Source: a bacterium
GTDB lineage: Bacteria; Actinomycetota; Acidimicrobiia; Spongiisociales; ZC4RG35
Direction of reading: 5' to 3'
NCBI GenBank assembly: GCA_024638655.1
Contig: JAHEJW010000017.1
Coordinates: 1-52,536 of the forward strand
Length of the DNA: 52,536 bases
Below, piece after piece: positions 16,264-23,535 of the stretch (positions are counted from its first letter, which is position 1; each line of letters begins with the position of its first letter). The notes beneath the pieces were generated by a model that had not been told where the DNA came from, did no database searches, and was given only the letters and a program-made list of their open reading frames with translations. Made by a program: the position numbers and the translations under genes.

Positions 16264-16884
16264 GGGGATTCGCACCGCGAGCAGACGTCCCGAGGCGACT
16301 CTGATGTCGGCGACCGGTGACTCCATGACGTTGGACACGCCTCTGCTCGAGCCCGCGACCAGGGTTTCTCCGTCGAGGGGCCACCTCAGGCCCGTAGCAG
16401 TTATACCGGTTGCGTCGCCATGCATGGGGATCAATGTCAGCAGGTCTCCAATATCCCCGTGAATGAGCCGACGGCCACGGACAACGTGGGCCATGCCCCG
16501 TCCGGAGACCCAGTCGACTTCGTCGAAGACATCCCATCGTGGCGAGGACAGTAGGGAGGCGACCGCGAGCTCGTGATCGAGCCGGCCTCCGGAGCCGCCT
16601 GCGACCACCACTCTGGACGGCGACTCCCTCGCCACGAGTGAGAGGGCAAGCTCGAGGTCGGTTGCGTCTTTGTCGGGAGGGTGACGCTCGACGATCACGT
16701 GGCTGGGCAACGCGGTCTCTGAGATCGAGTCGAGATCACCGACCAGGACATCTACCCGATGCTCATTGGCAATGGCCGTGTCGTAGCCACTGTCGGCCGC
16801 GATGACCAGATCGGCTCGGGGCAGGTCGTCCACGACTCGCCGTGGTAGGGGATCCCCACCGGCAAATATCAGTGCGACGTCCAT
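16252..16884 (-). CDS. thiN: Thiamine pyrophosphokinase
   Basis: 210 residues from ATG 16884 (an in-frame GTG at 16896 leaves no room for the GGGGGTGG ribosome site). Family motifs: ALIFAGGDP at the N-terminus, VGDLDSI, DKDATDLELAL, GGSGGRLDHELA, and a C-terminal SRGVSNVM. These are the ATP-, metal- and thiamine-binding parts of the thiN family, which makes thiamine diphosphate from thiamine. The product is a cofactor for pyruvate dehydrogenase E1, which is encoded 15 kb away, though nothing links the two directly. A palindrome at 16947-16963 lies about 65 bp upstream of the start. Confidence 0.88.
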   Translation of the reverse strand: MDVALIFAGGDPLPRRVVDDLPRADLVIAADSGYDTAIANEHRVDVLVGDLDSISETALPSHVIVERHPPDKDATDLELALSLVARESPSRVVVAGGSGGRLDHELAVASLLSSPRWDVFDEVDWVSGRGMAHVVRGRRLIHGDIGDLLTLIPMHGDATGITATGLRWPLDGETLVAGSSRGVSNVMESPVADIRVASGRLLAVRIPSSL

Positions 16885-16896
16885 CTGAGCCACCAC

Positions 16897-17003
16897 CCCC
16901 TTAAATCACAAAATCGTCTTACGCGCGCTCACGCGGGTAAGAACTGAACCTCAACTTGAGGTTGAGAGTTGGTCTTGGTTGGATATGGTGAGAAGGTCAT
17001 TGG
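16897..17003. other. Short intergenic region upstream of thiN
   Basis: It contains an imperfect inverted repeat at 16918-16941 (CTTACGCG ... GCGGGTAAG) and the 17-nt palindrome at 16947-16963. No open frame of interest. Confidence 0.5.
16947..16963. promoter_or_regulatory. 17-nt palindrome AACCTCAACTTGAGGTT, possible operator
   Basis: Perfect dyad with 8-bp arms and a single central base. The half-site ACCTCAA resembles those of MerR/SoxR-class operators, but the centre is shorter than a SoxR box. It lies between the end of the ATP-grasp gene and thiN, both transcribed leftward. It could be a regulator site for thiN or, as a 7-bp hairpin with a 3-nt loop, a weak terminator of the ATP-grasp gene. 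No T run follows. Confidence 0.35.
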
Positions 17004-18200
17004 CTATTCGATGACGGGCCGGATGAGAGAAGCAGCTTTTCTGAGTGCGGTCTCCACGGTCTCGGGATCTCTGGCCCGGGCGAACACGAAGCCGAGATAG
17101 CGGTCGCCCTCGGGTACCGGGCGAACCTCAGTTCCCAAGGGGATGGTCAGGTCGATCCCTGTTACGCCCTCGATGTCCCTGCTCTCATCGACCCCCGCGA
17201 CACGCCGCAAGACGCCCGCCCGCTCGATGGGGATCATGAGCACACCCGACGCTGCCGGCTCTCGGCGAAGTTCGGGCTTGTCCATCATCAGCGCATTGCG
17301 AAGTATCAGTGTCTCCAGGGTGGTGTCCATGAGCCCGAAGCTCAGACTGCGGGAGCACAGCCCGCCAATGGATCGAGCTGCGACCTCGATGACTCGCACC
17401 CGATCCGTATCGAGCTTCAGCTCGATATGAACGGGACCATGGCTCAGACCGAGACCTGCGACCGCCAGCTCGGCGACCCTGGTTGACTCGGCGATGGCTT
17501 CGTCATTCAGCCGGCTCGGCGTGATCAAGATGGTTTCGGGAAACGAGGGCCCGGCAGGCGTGTCCGGCTTGTCGAACAGCGCGAGCACCGTCAACTCCCC
17601 ATCGCGTACCAGCCCCTCGACGGCTATCTCGACCCCTGGCATGTACTCCTCCAACAGCAGGTCCTCGTCGCCAACGATGGCCCGCACCCTCCGGATCGTC
17701 GCCTCGAGGTCACTGCTCCTGTCCACTCGCAGGACCCCTTGGCTGGCTGACCTGGAGATCGGCTTGACAACCAAGGGATAGCCGACGTCGCTCGCCGCAT
17801 CGCCCGGATCGTCGTCGATGCCCAGGATCCGATACCCCGGCTGGGGAACCTCGGACTTGCTGAGCCGGTCGCGCATGCTGGCTTTGTCCCTGGTCGAAGC
17901 GGCGGCTGCTGGATCGTTGGCGGCAAGACCTAGTCGGGTTCCGATCATTGCGGCGATGACCACGCCCCGGTCATCGGCCGCGACGACGCCGTCGAGTGGC
18001 ACATCGTCTCCCAGCCTGATCACCGCCTCGGCGGCTTCCGCCGGATCCGAGCAGTCGATCTGCAGATACCCGTCACCCATTTCGAAGGGGGGTGGCTGCT
18101 CGGAGGCAACGACGAGGTCGACGCCGAGAGCCTCGGCAGCCTTCACGAAATCGGCGGCTCGATACGTCGTGCTCGGCAGGATGACAACTGCTCTGGGCAT
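17004..18200 (-). CDS. ATP-grasp enzyme of the L-amino-acid ligase type
   Basis: 398 residues. N-terminal Rossmann-like part (AVVILPSTTYRAADFVKAA), then the ATP-grasp core: KASMRDRLSKSEVPQPGY, VVKPISRSASQGV, LLEEYMPGVEIAVEGL, and the metal-binding end HIELKLDTDRVRVIEVAAR. The C-terminal extension fits ligases that join carboxylate and amine via an acyl-phosphate (carnosine synthase/BacD-like). I chose ATG 18200: AAAGGAG at 18212-18218 would be its ribosome site, whereas ATGs at 18221 and 18227 place that site inside the gene. Substrates cannot be told. It is divergent from the nfuA-like gene. Confidence 0.82.
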   Translation of the reverse strand: MPRAVVILPSTTYRAADFVKAAEALGVDLVVASEQPPPFEMGDGYLQIDCSDPAEAAEAVIRLGDDVPLDGVVAADDRGVVIAAMIGTRLGLAANDPAAAASTRDKASMRDRLSKSEVPQPGYRILGIDDDPGDAASDVGYPLVVKPISRSASQGVLRVDRSSDLEATIRRVRAIVGDEDLLLEEYMPGVEIAVEGLVRDGELTVLALFDKPDTPAGPSFPETILITPSRLNDEAIAESTRVAELAVAGLGLSHGPVHIELKLDTDRVRVIEVAARSIGGLCSRSLSFGLMDTTLETLILRNALMMDKPELRREPAASGVLMIPIERAGVLRRVAGVDESRDIEGVTGIDLTIPLGTEVRPVPEGDRYLGFVFARARDPETVETALRKAASLIRPVIE

Positions 18201-18235
18201 GGGTTTGGCTGCTCCTTTCATTACCATGATTACAG

Positions 18236-18850
18236 ATGTCTGAGAACACGGTTTTGAACATCGAGCCCGCAGCCCTCGAGATGATCAAGGAATTGCGGGA
18301 CAACGAGCCAGGCGACGGCGAGTTCGGCCTATCGATCGAAGTCACCGGCTTCCGCGGGCCCCAGTTCTCCTATGAGCTGGCCTTCGTGCCGCTTGCAGAC
18401 AAGGCTGAGAACTGGGTCGAAGAACGGCATGACGATCTGGCGGTTATTTTCCCCAAGGCTGATTCAGGGAAGCTGGATGGAGCCATCCTCGAGCTCACCG
18501 AGGACGGATTGGCGATGAACAATCCCAATCGCCCGGCGACGCCGGAGATGGCTGCCCCGGCCGGCGATTTGTCCGGACCATTGGTCGATAGGGTGAATCA
18601 GGTTCTGGTCGAGCAGGTGAATCCCGCAATCGCAGCCCATGGTGGTGGCGCCGAGTTGGTTTCGGTCGATGGCACCATCGCCTATCTCCGTCTCTTTGGC
18701 GGCTGTCAGGGGTGCGGTCTCGCCCAGGTCACGCTGAAGCAGGGCATCGAGCGGATCCTGCTGGAGTCAATCGATGAGCTGACCCAGGTGGTCGACGTAA
18801 CCGACCACGCCTCCGGGGAGGACCCCTACTACGAGAGTCAGAAGAAGTAG
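18236..18850 (+). CDS. NfuA-like iron-sulfur cluster carrier
   Basis: 204 residues. The N-terminal half has the fold pattern of an A-type (HesB/IscA) carrier but without its cysteines, and the C-terminal half is a NifU-like domain with CxxC in GGCQGCGLAQVTLKQGIE. This two-part layout is that of NfuA, which receives and hands on [4Fe-4S] clusters. The C-terminal domain begins near LVDRVNQVLVEQVNPAIAAHGGGAELV. ATG 18236 has no ribosome site; TACCAT at 18222-18227 may be a -10 element 8 nt upstream. Possible clients in this window are the Fe-S nucleases at 42364-50748. Confidence 0.88.
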   Translation: MSENTVLNIEPAALEMIKELRDNEPGDGEFGLSIEVTGFRGPQFSYELAFVPLADKAENWVEERHDDLAVIFPKADSGKLDGAILELTEDGLAMNNPNRPATPEMAAPAGDLSGPLVDRVNQVLVEQVNPAIAAHGGGAELVSVDGTIAYLRLFGGCQGCGLAQVTLKQGIERILLESIDELTQVVDVTDHASGEDPYYESQKK

Positions 18851-18982
18851 GAGACAACGCGAAGCGCCCTGGAGTAACCGACCAACTCCTCATACGGATT
18901 GCTCAGCAACACATTTCGTCTTTCCAAATCGTCCTCCTCTCGGAGAGTGTCCCATGTGCCGAAGCGCTCAGCCGAGTCTGCT

Positions 18983-18988
18983 TAACCT
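18983..18988 (+). promoter_or_regulatory. Probable -10 element, leaderless start of the Mug-like gene
   Basis: TAACCT, 6 nt before GTG 18995, no ribosome site between. Confidence 0.5.
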
Positions 18989-18994
18989 CTCCGC

Positions 18995-19558
18995 GTGGGA
19001 TTCACCAAGGAGCAGCTCGAGTCGTTCCGCGACGCGTCGGTTCCCGATCTGGTAGCGCCTGATTGCAGGCTCCTCTTCGTCGGGATCAACCCGGGCTTGT
19101 GGACTGCGGCCACTCAGACCCACTTCTGTCACCCCTCCAACCGGTTCTATCCCGCGCTGCTCGAGGCGGGGCTCATCGATTGGGAGTTGGATGCGTCGAC
19201 AGGGATGACTCCAGAGCAGCGTGCCGACTTCCTGTCGAGGTCGATGGGCATCACCAACCTGGTGAATCGGGCCACCGTCAGAGCATCGGAACTCGGGAGA
19301 GAAGAGCTGCGATTGGGGGCCAGGCGGTTGACCGACCTCGTGGGTCGACTGTCGCCCATCGTGGTCGCGGTCGCCGGGATCACCGCATATCGGGACGCAT
19401 TCGATGATCGTGATGCGGGTCCCGGGCCACAGAAGGCGTCTATCGCCGGGTCTGACGTCTGGGTAGTGCCCAACCCAAGCGGTCTCAACGCGCATGAGAC
19501 GGTCCGCACCCTGGCTGAAAGCTATCGAGAGGTGGCAAGGGCAGCGGGGATCGCATGA
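18995..19558 (+). CDS. Mismatch-specific uracil/thymine-DNA glycosylase (Mug/TDG family)
   Basis: 187 residues. The two family motifs are clear: LLFVGINPG, with Asn32 at the catalytic position, and VPNPSGLNAH for the DNA-intercalating loop. HFCHPSNRFYPAL and the MGITNLV segment between them also match bacterial Mug. The enzyme removes uracil (and often thymine or ethenocytosine) from mismatches with G, leaving an abasic site. GTG 18995 is supported by TAACCT 6 nt upstream (leaderless). The stop overlaps the next start (ATGA). Confidence 0.9.
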   Translation: MGFTKEQLESFRDASVPDLVAPDCRLLFVGINPGLWTAATQTHFCHPSNRFYPALLEAGLIDWELDASTGMTPEQRADFLSRSMGITNLVNRATVRASELGREELRLGARRLTDLVGRLSPIVVAVAGITAYRDAFDDRDAGPGPQKASIAGSDVWVVPNPSGLNAHETVRTLAESYREVARAAGIA

Positions 19559-19812
19559 CTGGCGAGACGACCCCGAGACAGGTCCTCTATGCCCTGGTGG
19601 CGGCCGGGTTCCTGGTAGTGGTCGCCGTGCTCACCGTCGGCGCCGCCGCAGCGGGCTTGACGCCCCGATGGTGGTCGCTCACGCTGGCACTGATGATCGC
19701 GATGTCCGGCAGCTGGATGGTTGCGAACTGGCGTCGGACCGCCGTCGTGCTGTCCCTCTCGATCGGGGTGTTCGTGGTTTGGCTGATCGGCACCTTGATC
19801 TTCGCAGGGTGA
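19555..19812 (+). CDS. Small membrane protein of unknown function
   Basis: 85 residues, almost entirely hydrophobic, with three predicted helices: about 11-34, 38-57 and 63-83. No recognised domain. It overlaps the Mug-like gene by 4 nt, so it is expressed with it. Its TGA directly abuts the convergent stop of the DUF3179 gene (the sequence TGATCA holds both stops). Confidence 0.7.
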   Translation: MTGETTPRQVLYALVAAGFLVVVAVLTVGAAAAGLTPRWWSLTLALMIAMSGSWMVANWRRTAVVLSLSIGVFVVWLIGTLIFAG

Positions 19813-21054
19813 TCAGCCGGTCCAAATCTGGGCTTCCGGGAAGAAGGCTTGCCAGGCGAACCAGAACTCGTTGCGATGCGGAAGCAGTTCGAGCTCGGAA
19901 CCAGCGAGCTCACCGTCGACCGCCTTGCCCAGAATTGTCCACGTTGTCCCGGTCTCGTTGTCGACGAACTCTGTGTCGCTCAGGGGGGCGAAAGTGAGTC
20001 GCCGGCCATCGACAACGGGGTCATAGGCGATGCCGGTGCCAATGGCGCGCGCCTCGGAGATGTCACCGGCGTCGAGGGCATCGGTGGTCGCTTCGGCCCC
20101 CCAGAAGACGACCAAGGGACGGCCGTCGAGGTCGTCGTTGACCACTCTCACCTCACTGATCTCCGAGAAGGGATAGGCCTTCTCGCCTTCGTCGATCGTG
20201 ACGCCGACGACGCGAGATAGCGCGGGATAACGGTCGTCGATTTCCCCCTGGAAGAAGCTGTAGGGCCGGGCGCCCGAGGAGTAGAACTCGTACGGGTTGG
20301 ACCCGTAGAACGCGCCGAAGCCTTGGTCCTGGGTCATTGCCAGGCCATCGGGGTGATTTCCGACGAAGTCGGCCCACCTCACGATCGCCGATCCGACAGA
20401 GGTCAGGCTCTTCCCGGCGTGTTCGCCGACGATCGCTTCTCCGGTTATCTGCTGCCACAAGCTCTGCGATTGGAGATCCCACATCACGAGGTCGGAGTTG
20501 CGAAGCAGTCCCGACACGCCGAGCCTCAGCACCTCCCCTTCGAATCTGCGGTCGAATGCCACCGCTGTGTTGCAGAGGGGGCAATAGGTGACGGCAATCG
20601 GTATCCCCCCCACCTCGTCGTTGACTATCTCGTGGCGCGTCAGGACGGCCAATGGGTAGAAGCGGGCCTCATCCCCAACCTCGATCAGGACACCTGGTTC
20701 CTGGTCTTCCAGCCAATCGATGTTGGTGACGGTGTCGAAGTTGGGCTCGTCGATTGGAGGTATGCGATCCCTCGGATCCGACACCGGGATGCCCACGAGT
20801 AGCTCGTTCAGATCGATGGTCGTCTTGGTGAAGTCCGTGGTCCACAGTTGCGCCATCGGCTGAAGATGCCTGGGGATGTCGCCCGCGGGCTCTGCGGTAG
20901 TGGTCGGGGTGTCTGATTGGTCAGTCGTGGGAGAGCTCGGGGTGGTCGTGCTCTCGTCGGTGCCATCGGTAGCTGACGTGTCCGTTCCCGCCTCGGCGCC
21001 ACAGGCGGCGATCAAGAGAACCAGGGCCGTCAGTAGAGCGGTGCGGGCCTTCAT
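19813..21054 (-). CDS. DUF3179 lipoprotein
   Basis: 413 residues from ATG 21054, chosen because it gives a clean lipoprotein signal (LLTALVLLIAACG, Cys at about 19); the upstream in-frame extension has no such feature. A Thr/Ser-rich linker follows, then the DUF3179 domain with its landmarks: HEIVNDEVGGIPIAVTYCPLCNTAVAFDR (Cys-x2-Cys), GVSGLLRNSDLVMWD, and SLWQQITGEAIVG. The function of DUF3179 is unknown; the paired cysteines suggest metal or redox chemistry outside the cell. It is convergent and directly adjacent to the small membrane protein gene. Confidence 0.9.
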   Translation of the reverse strand: MKARTALLTALVLLIAACGAEAGTDTSATDGTDESTTTPSSPTTDQSDTPTTTAEPAGDIPRHLQPMAQLWTTDFTKTTIDLNELLVGIPVSDPRDRIPPIDEPNFDTVTNIDWLEDQEPGVLIEVGDEARFYPLAVLTRHEIVNDEVGGIPIAVTYCPLCNTAVAFDRRFEGEVLRLGVSGLLRNSDLVMWDLQSQSLWQQITGEAIVGEHAGKSLTSVGSAIVRWADFVGNHPDGLAMTQDQGFGAFYGSNPYEFYSSGARPYSFFQGEIDDRYPALSRVVGVTIDEGEKAYPFSEISEVRVVNDDLDGRPLVVFWGAEATTDALDAGDISEARAIGTGIAYDPVVDGRRLTFAPLSDTEFVDNETGTTWTILGKAVDGELAGSELELLPHRNEFWFAWQAFFPEAQIWTG

Positions 21055-21190
21055 CACGTGTAACAACCGACGCAACAGGAGTTCTGTTTCGTCAGGGAAT
21101 GTCGGGAAACAGACAGTTCGTGTCACCCCGACCGGCAACCGAAACTCGATCGATGGGTAGCCGAGACCTGGAATCCGTCGGGTAAAGGTT

Positions 21191-21196
21191 TAGCAT
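21191..21196 (+). promoter_or_regulatory. Probable -10 element, leaderless start of 21204
   Basis: TAGCAT, 7 nt before GTG 21204, no ribosome site. Confidence 0.5.
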
Positions 21197-21203
21197 CGCG
21201 TCA

Positions 21204-22049
21204 GTGACCAGCGACGTTTCCGCCGGCGAGACCTACGCGCGTTCAACAACCATCAGCCGAATAGGGGCGCCTCTGGTGGTGGCTTCGGCTTTGGGTTCCA
21301 CGCTTGGCATCCTCATCGCCCAATTCCTCGACGACTTTGGTGACGGTCTCCTGGCCGAGATCCTTGGGGGAAGCGCCGTCGTCTACAACAACCGCGCCGA
21401 GGTCACAGGGGCCTCCGACATCGTCTGGGCCGGTGGGTTCCTCCTCTGTCTGATCGTCGGCCTCCTCTCCCTGTTCTCCTATCCGACGCAGCGAGGCCAC
21501 GGCGTGTCCCGGTTGACATTCCTGTGGATGCTGCTCCATGTGCTGCGTCAGGCTCTGACTCAGGCGGTGCTCCTGCCCTTCGATTCCGACGGGCAACTGG
21601 CGATGGCCTACGACACCTTCGACGCCCCTCCAGGGCTGGATGTGGTCATCGCTGCCGCGGGCGGAGTTGGGCTTCTCCTCGTGGCGCTTTCGGCAGCGGC
21701 GGCTTTCCTGGCCTTCACTCCCCATCGCAAGCTCGTATCGACGAGCGGAAAGCGTCTCAGCTTCACGCTCTGGATTGCTGTGGTGCCCGCAGCAGCCTCG
21801 GTCTTCTTGGCCATACCGTTCTTCCTGCCCGACGCGGAGAGTCTCGTGATCCCGACCCTGCCCCTGACTGCAGTGATGTTCCTCGCGACGCTGGCAGCCG
21901 CACCCGGCACTTCTACGGTCCATGGACCGGAAGACGAGAGGGCGGTGTCTCCTCCGTGGGGGCTGGCCGTCTTCCTGGTGGTCATCCTGGTCTTCTATCT
22001 CGCCGTGTTCCAGGGCGGCATCGCAATGGATCCACGCCAGTGGGGTTAG
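21204..22049 (+). CDS. Multi-pass membrane protein of unknown function
   Basis: 281 residues, GTG start with TAGCAT 7 nt upstream (leaderless). About six to seven hydrophobic segments: near 22-40, 72-92, 104-122, 142-168, 186-206, 212-232 and 254-274. A polar stretch after the first helix (FLDDFGDGLLAEILGGSAVVYNNRAEVTGASD) is probably extracytoplasmic. I do not recognise the family. The next gene (mogA-like) starts 14 bp after its stop, so the two are probably co-transcribed. Confidence 0.72.
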   Translation: MTSDVSAGETYARSTTISRIGAPLVVASALGSTLGILIAQFLDDFGDGLLAEILGGSAVVYNNRAEVTGASDIVWAGGFLLCLIVGLLSLFSYPTQRGHGVSRLTFLWMLLHVLRQALTQAVLLPFDSDGQLAMAYDTFDAPPGLDVVIAAAGGVGLLLVALSAAAAFLAFTPHRKLVSTSGKRLSFTLWIAVVPAAASVFLAIPFFLPDAESLVIPTLPLTAVMFLATLAAAPGTSTVHGPEDERAVSPPWGLAVFLVVILVFYLAVFQGGIAMDPRQWG

Positions 22050-22063
22050 AGGGGGTCGAGGCC

Positions 22064-22525
22064 ATGGTGCTCACGGTCAGTGACGGGGTCAGCGCAGGGA
22101 CCCGAGAAGACACCTCCGGGGATCAGCTCGAAGAGATGCTGACCGACTTGGGCATGTCCGTGTCCAGAGCTCTCGTTCCCGATGAGGCGGAGCAGATCTC
22201 CACAGCTCTCCGGTCTGCCGCGGCCAATGCTCGATTCATAGTCACCACTGGTGGCACGGGTTTCGGGCTCCGCGACGTGACCCCGGAGGCCACGATGGCG
22301 GTGCTCGATCGGGAGGCCTCGGGCTTGACGCATGCGATGCTGGCGGCCGGCTTGGCCAAGACACCCATGGCAGCCTTGAGCCGCGCCCGCGCTGGTTCGT
22401 TGGGCAGCACCCTGGTCGTGAATGTCCCCGGGTCGCCGAAGGGTGCCACTGAGAGCCTGGAGGCAATCATGGATCTCATCCCGCATGCGCTCCAACTCTT
22501 GTCGGGTGACAACCGGCACCATTGA
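22064..22525 (+). CDS. MogA/MoaB-type molybdopterin adenylyltransferase
   Basis: 153 residues from ATG 22064, with AGAGGGGG about 8 nt upstream; the same frame is open further upstream but there only shadows the preceding membrane-protein gene. Fold signature: VLTVSDGVSAGTREDTSG at the start, FIVTTGGTGFGLRDVTPEAT in the middle, and VVNVPGSPKGATESL. It activates molybdopterin by adenylation, the step before molybdenum insertion. It stands just before a CoxG-like gene, and CoxG proteins serve molybdenum hydroxylases, so the neighbourhood is consistent, although no hydroxylase gene is in the window. Confidence 0.88.
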   Translation: MVLTVSDGVSAGTREDTSGDQLEEMLTDLGMSVSRALVPDEAEQISTALRSAAANARFIVTTGGTGFGLRDVTPEATMAVLDREASGLTHAMLAAGLAKTPMAALSRARAGSLGSTLVVNVPGSPKGATESLEAIMDLIPHALQLLSGDNRHH

Positions 22526-22591
22526 TCCACACGTTGCTGTCGGCCGTTTCCAGTCGCTAGCGTTCGGCGCTGCCACATCGCCAGGAGGAAC

Positions 22592-23152
22592 ATGAAGATC
22601 TCGCAGGAATTCTCGGTCGCCAAACCACCGGATACGGTATGGGAGCTGTTCCAGAACGTCCCTTCGGTCGCGCAATGCCTGCCCGGCGCCGAGTTGTTCG
22701 GTGAGACCGAGGACGGGGCCTACGAGGGGAAGCTCTCGGTCAAGCTGGGGCCGATGACTGCCGCTTTCGAGGGCAAGGCGACCGTTGACCCGAACCCATC
22801 TGAGAAGTCAGCGATCATCGAAGGACGTGGCGTCGACAAGCGCGGCGGTTCGCGCGGTCAGGTCAAGGTCAACTATGCGGTGGTGCCAGACGGAACTGGC
22901 TCCAAGGTCAGCGTCGACGCCGACGTCACGTTGTCCGGTCCTGCTGCGCAGTTCGGTAGGACCGGTCTTATCAACGAGATGTCCAAGCGCCTCATCAGCG
23001 AGTTCGTCGAATGCCTGGAAGCCAAGCTCGGCGCCGAGTCCGAGGCCGAGGCCGAGAGTGTGACGGCCGGTGAAGTCAATGCAATCGCCCTGTTCTTCTC
23101 CTCACTGTGGGCGTGGATCAAGAGGCTGTTCGGCCGAGGCGATCTGGATTGA
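22592..23152 (+). CDS. CoxG-like SRPBCC protein with C-terminal membrane anchor
   Basis: 186 residues. Start is firm: AGGAGGAA lies just before ATG 22592. Residues 1-145 follow the CoxG (carbon-monoxide-dehydrogenase subunit G) pattern: FSVAKPPDTVWELFQNVPSVAQCLPGAE, YEGKLSVKLGPMTAAFEGKA, and GRTGLINEMSKRLISEF. After an acidic/Ala linker comes a hydrophobic, Trp-rich tail (ALFFSSLWAWIKRLFGR) that could dock it to the membrane. CoxG-type proteins recruit or mature molybdenum hydroxylases; the partner here is unknown. The stop TGA is shared with the TTG start of the cupredoxin gene (TTGA). Confidence 0.88.
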   Translation: MKISQEFSVAKPPDTVWELFQNVPSVAQCLPGAELFGETEDGAYEGKLSVKLGPMTAAFEGKATVDPNPSEKSAIIEGRGVDKRGGSRGQVKVNYAVVPDGTGSKVSVDADVTLSGPAAQFGRTGLINEMSKRLISEFVECLEAKLGAESEAEAESVTAGEVNAIALFFSSLWAWIKRLFGRGDLD

Positions 23153-23532
23153 AGTCGAGAGCCCTGGTGGCCGCCGTGATCGGCGGCGTGCTGCTTGGCG
23201 CGTGCGGCGGTAGCTCGGGCTCGGACGAGTCCGTCGAAGGTGAGAGCGTGACCGTGGAGATGTACGACAACCGATTCCAGTACACGGAAATCCGGATCCC
23301 ACTTGGTGGGACGGTTGACTGGCTGGGGTCCGGGCGCAACCCGCACAACTCCGTTGCCGCTGATGGTTCTTGGTCAACGGAGGACGTGTTCGAGAGCCTG
23401 GAACAGCTCGAGGGTGACAGCGCGGTGCTGAGGTATGACGATGCAGGGGAGTACGTCTTCTTCTGCACCTTCCACGGCAATGCGCAAGGAGACGGCATGG
23501 CCGGCGTCCTCATCGTGGAGGAAGGTGGCTAA
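23149..23532 (+). CDS. Cupredoxin lipoprotein (plastocyanin-like)
   Basis: 127 residues from TTG 23149, which overlaps the CoxG stop as TTGA and puts a lipoprotein signal peptide (ALVAAVIGGVLLGAC, Cys19) right at the N-terminus. An in-frame GTG at 23107 would bury it. The mature domain has a type-1 copper site: His66 (NPHNS), Cys106 and His109 (FFCTFHG), and Met117 (GDGM). It should be a single-electron carrier on the outer face of the membrane. Its neighbours, a beta-helix lipoprotein and a multicopper oxidase, suggest a shared extracytoplasmic copper/redox role. Confidence 0.88.
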   Translation: MKSRALVAAVIGGVLLGACGGSSGSDESVEGESVTVEMYDNRFQYTEIRIPLGGTVDWLGSGRNPHNSVAADGSWSTEDVFESLEQLEGDSAVLRYDDAGEYVFFCTFHGNAQGDGMAGVLIVEEGG

Positions 23533-23535
23533 CAC

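Noticed and set aside
21524-22063. Long in-frame upstream extension of the mogA-like gene
   Set aside because: It overlaps the membrane-protein gene in another frame, is Arg/Gly/Pro-rich, and ATG 22064 has a good ribosome site at the exact start of the MogA fold.
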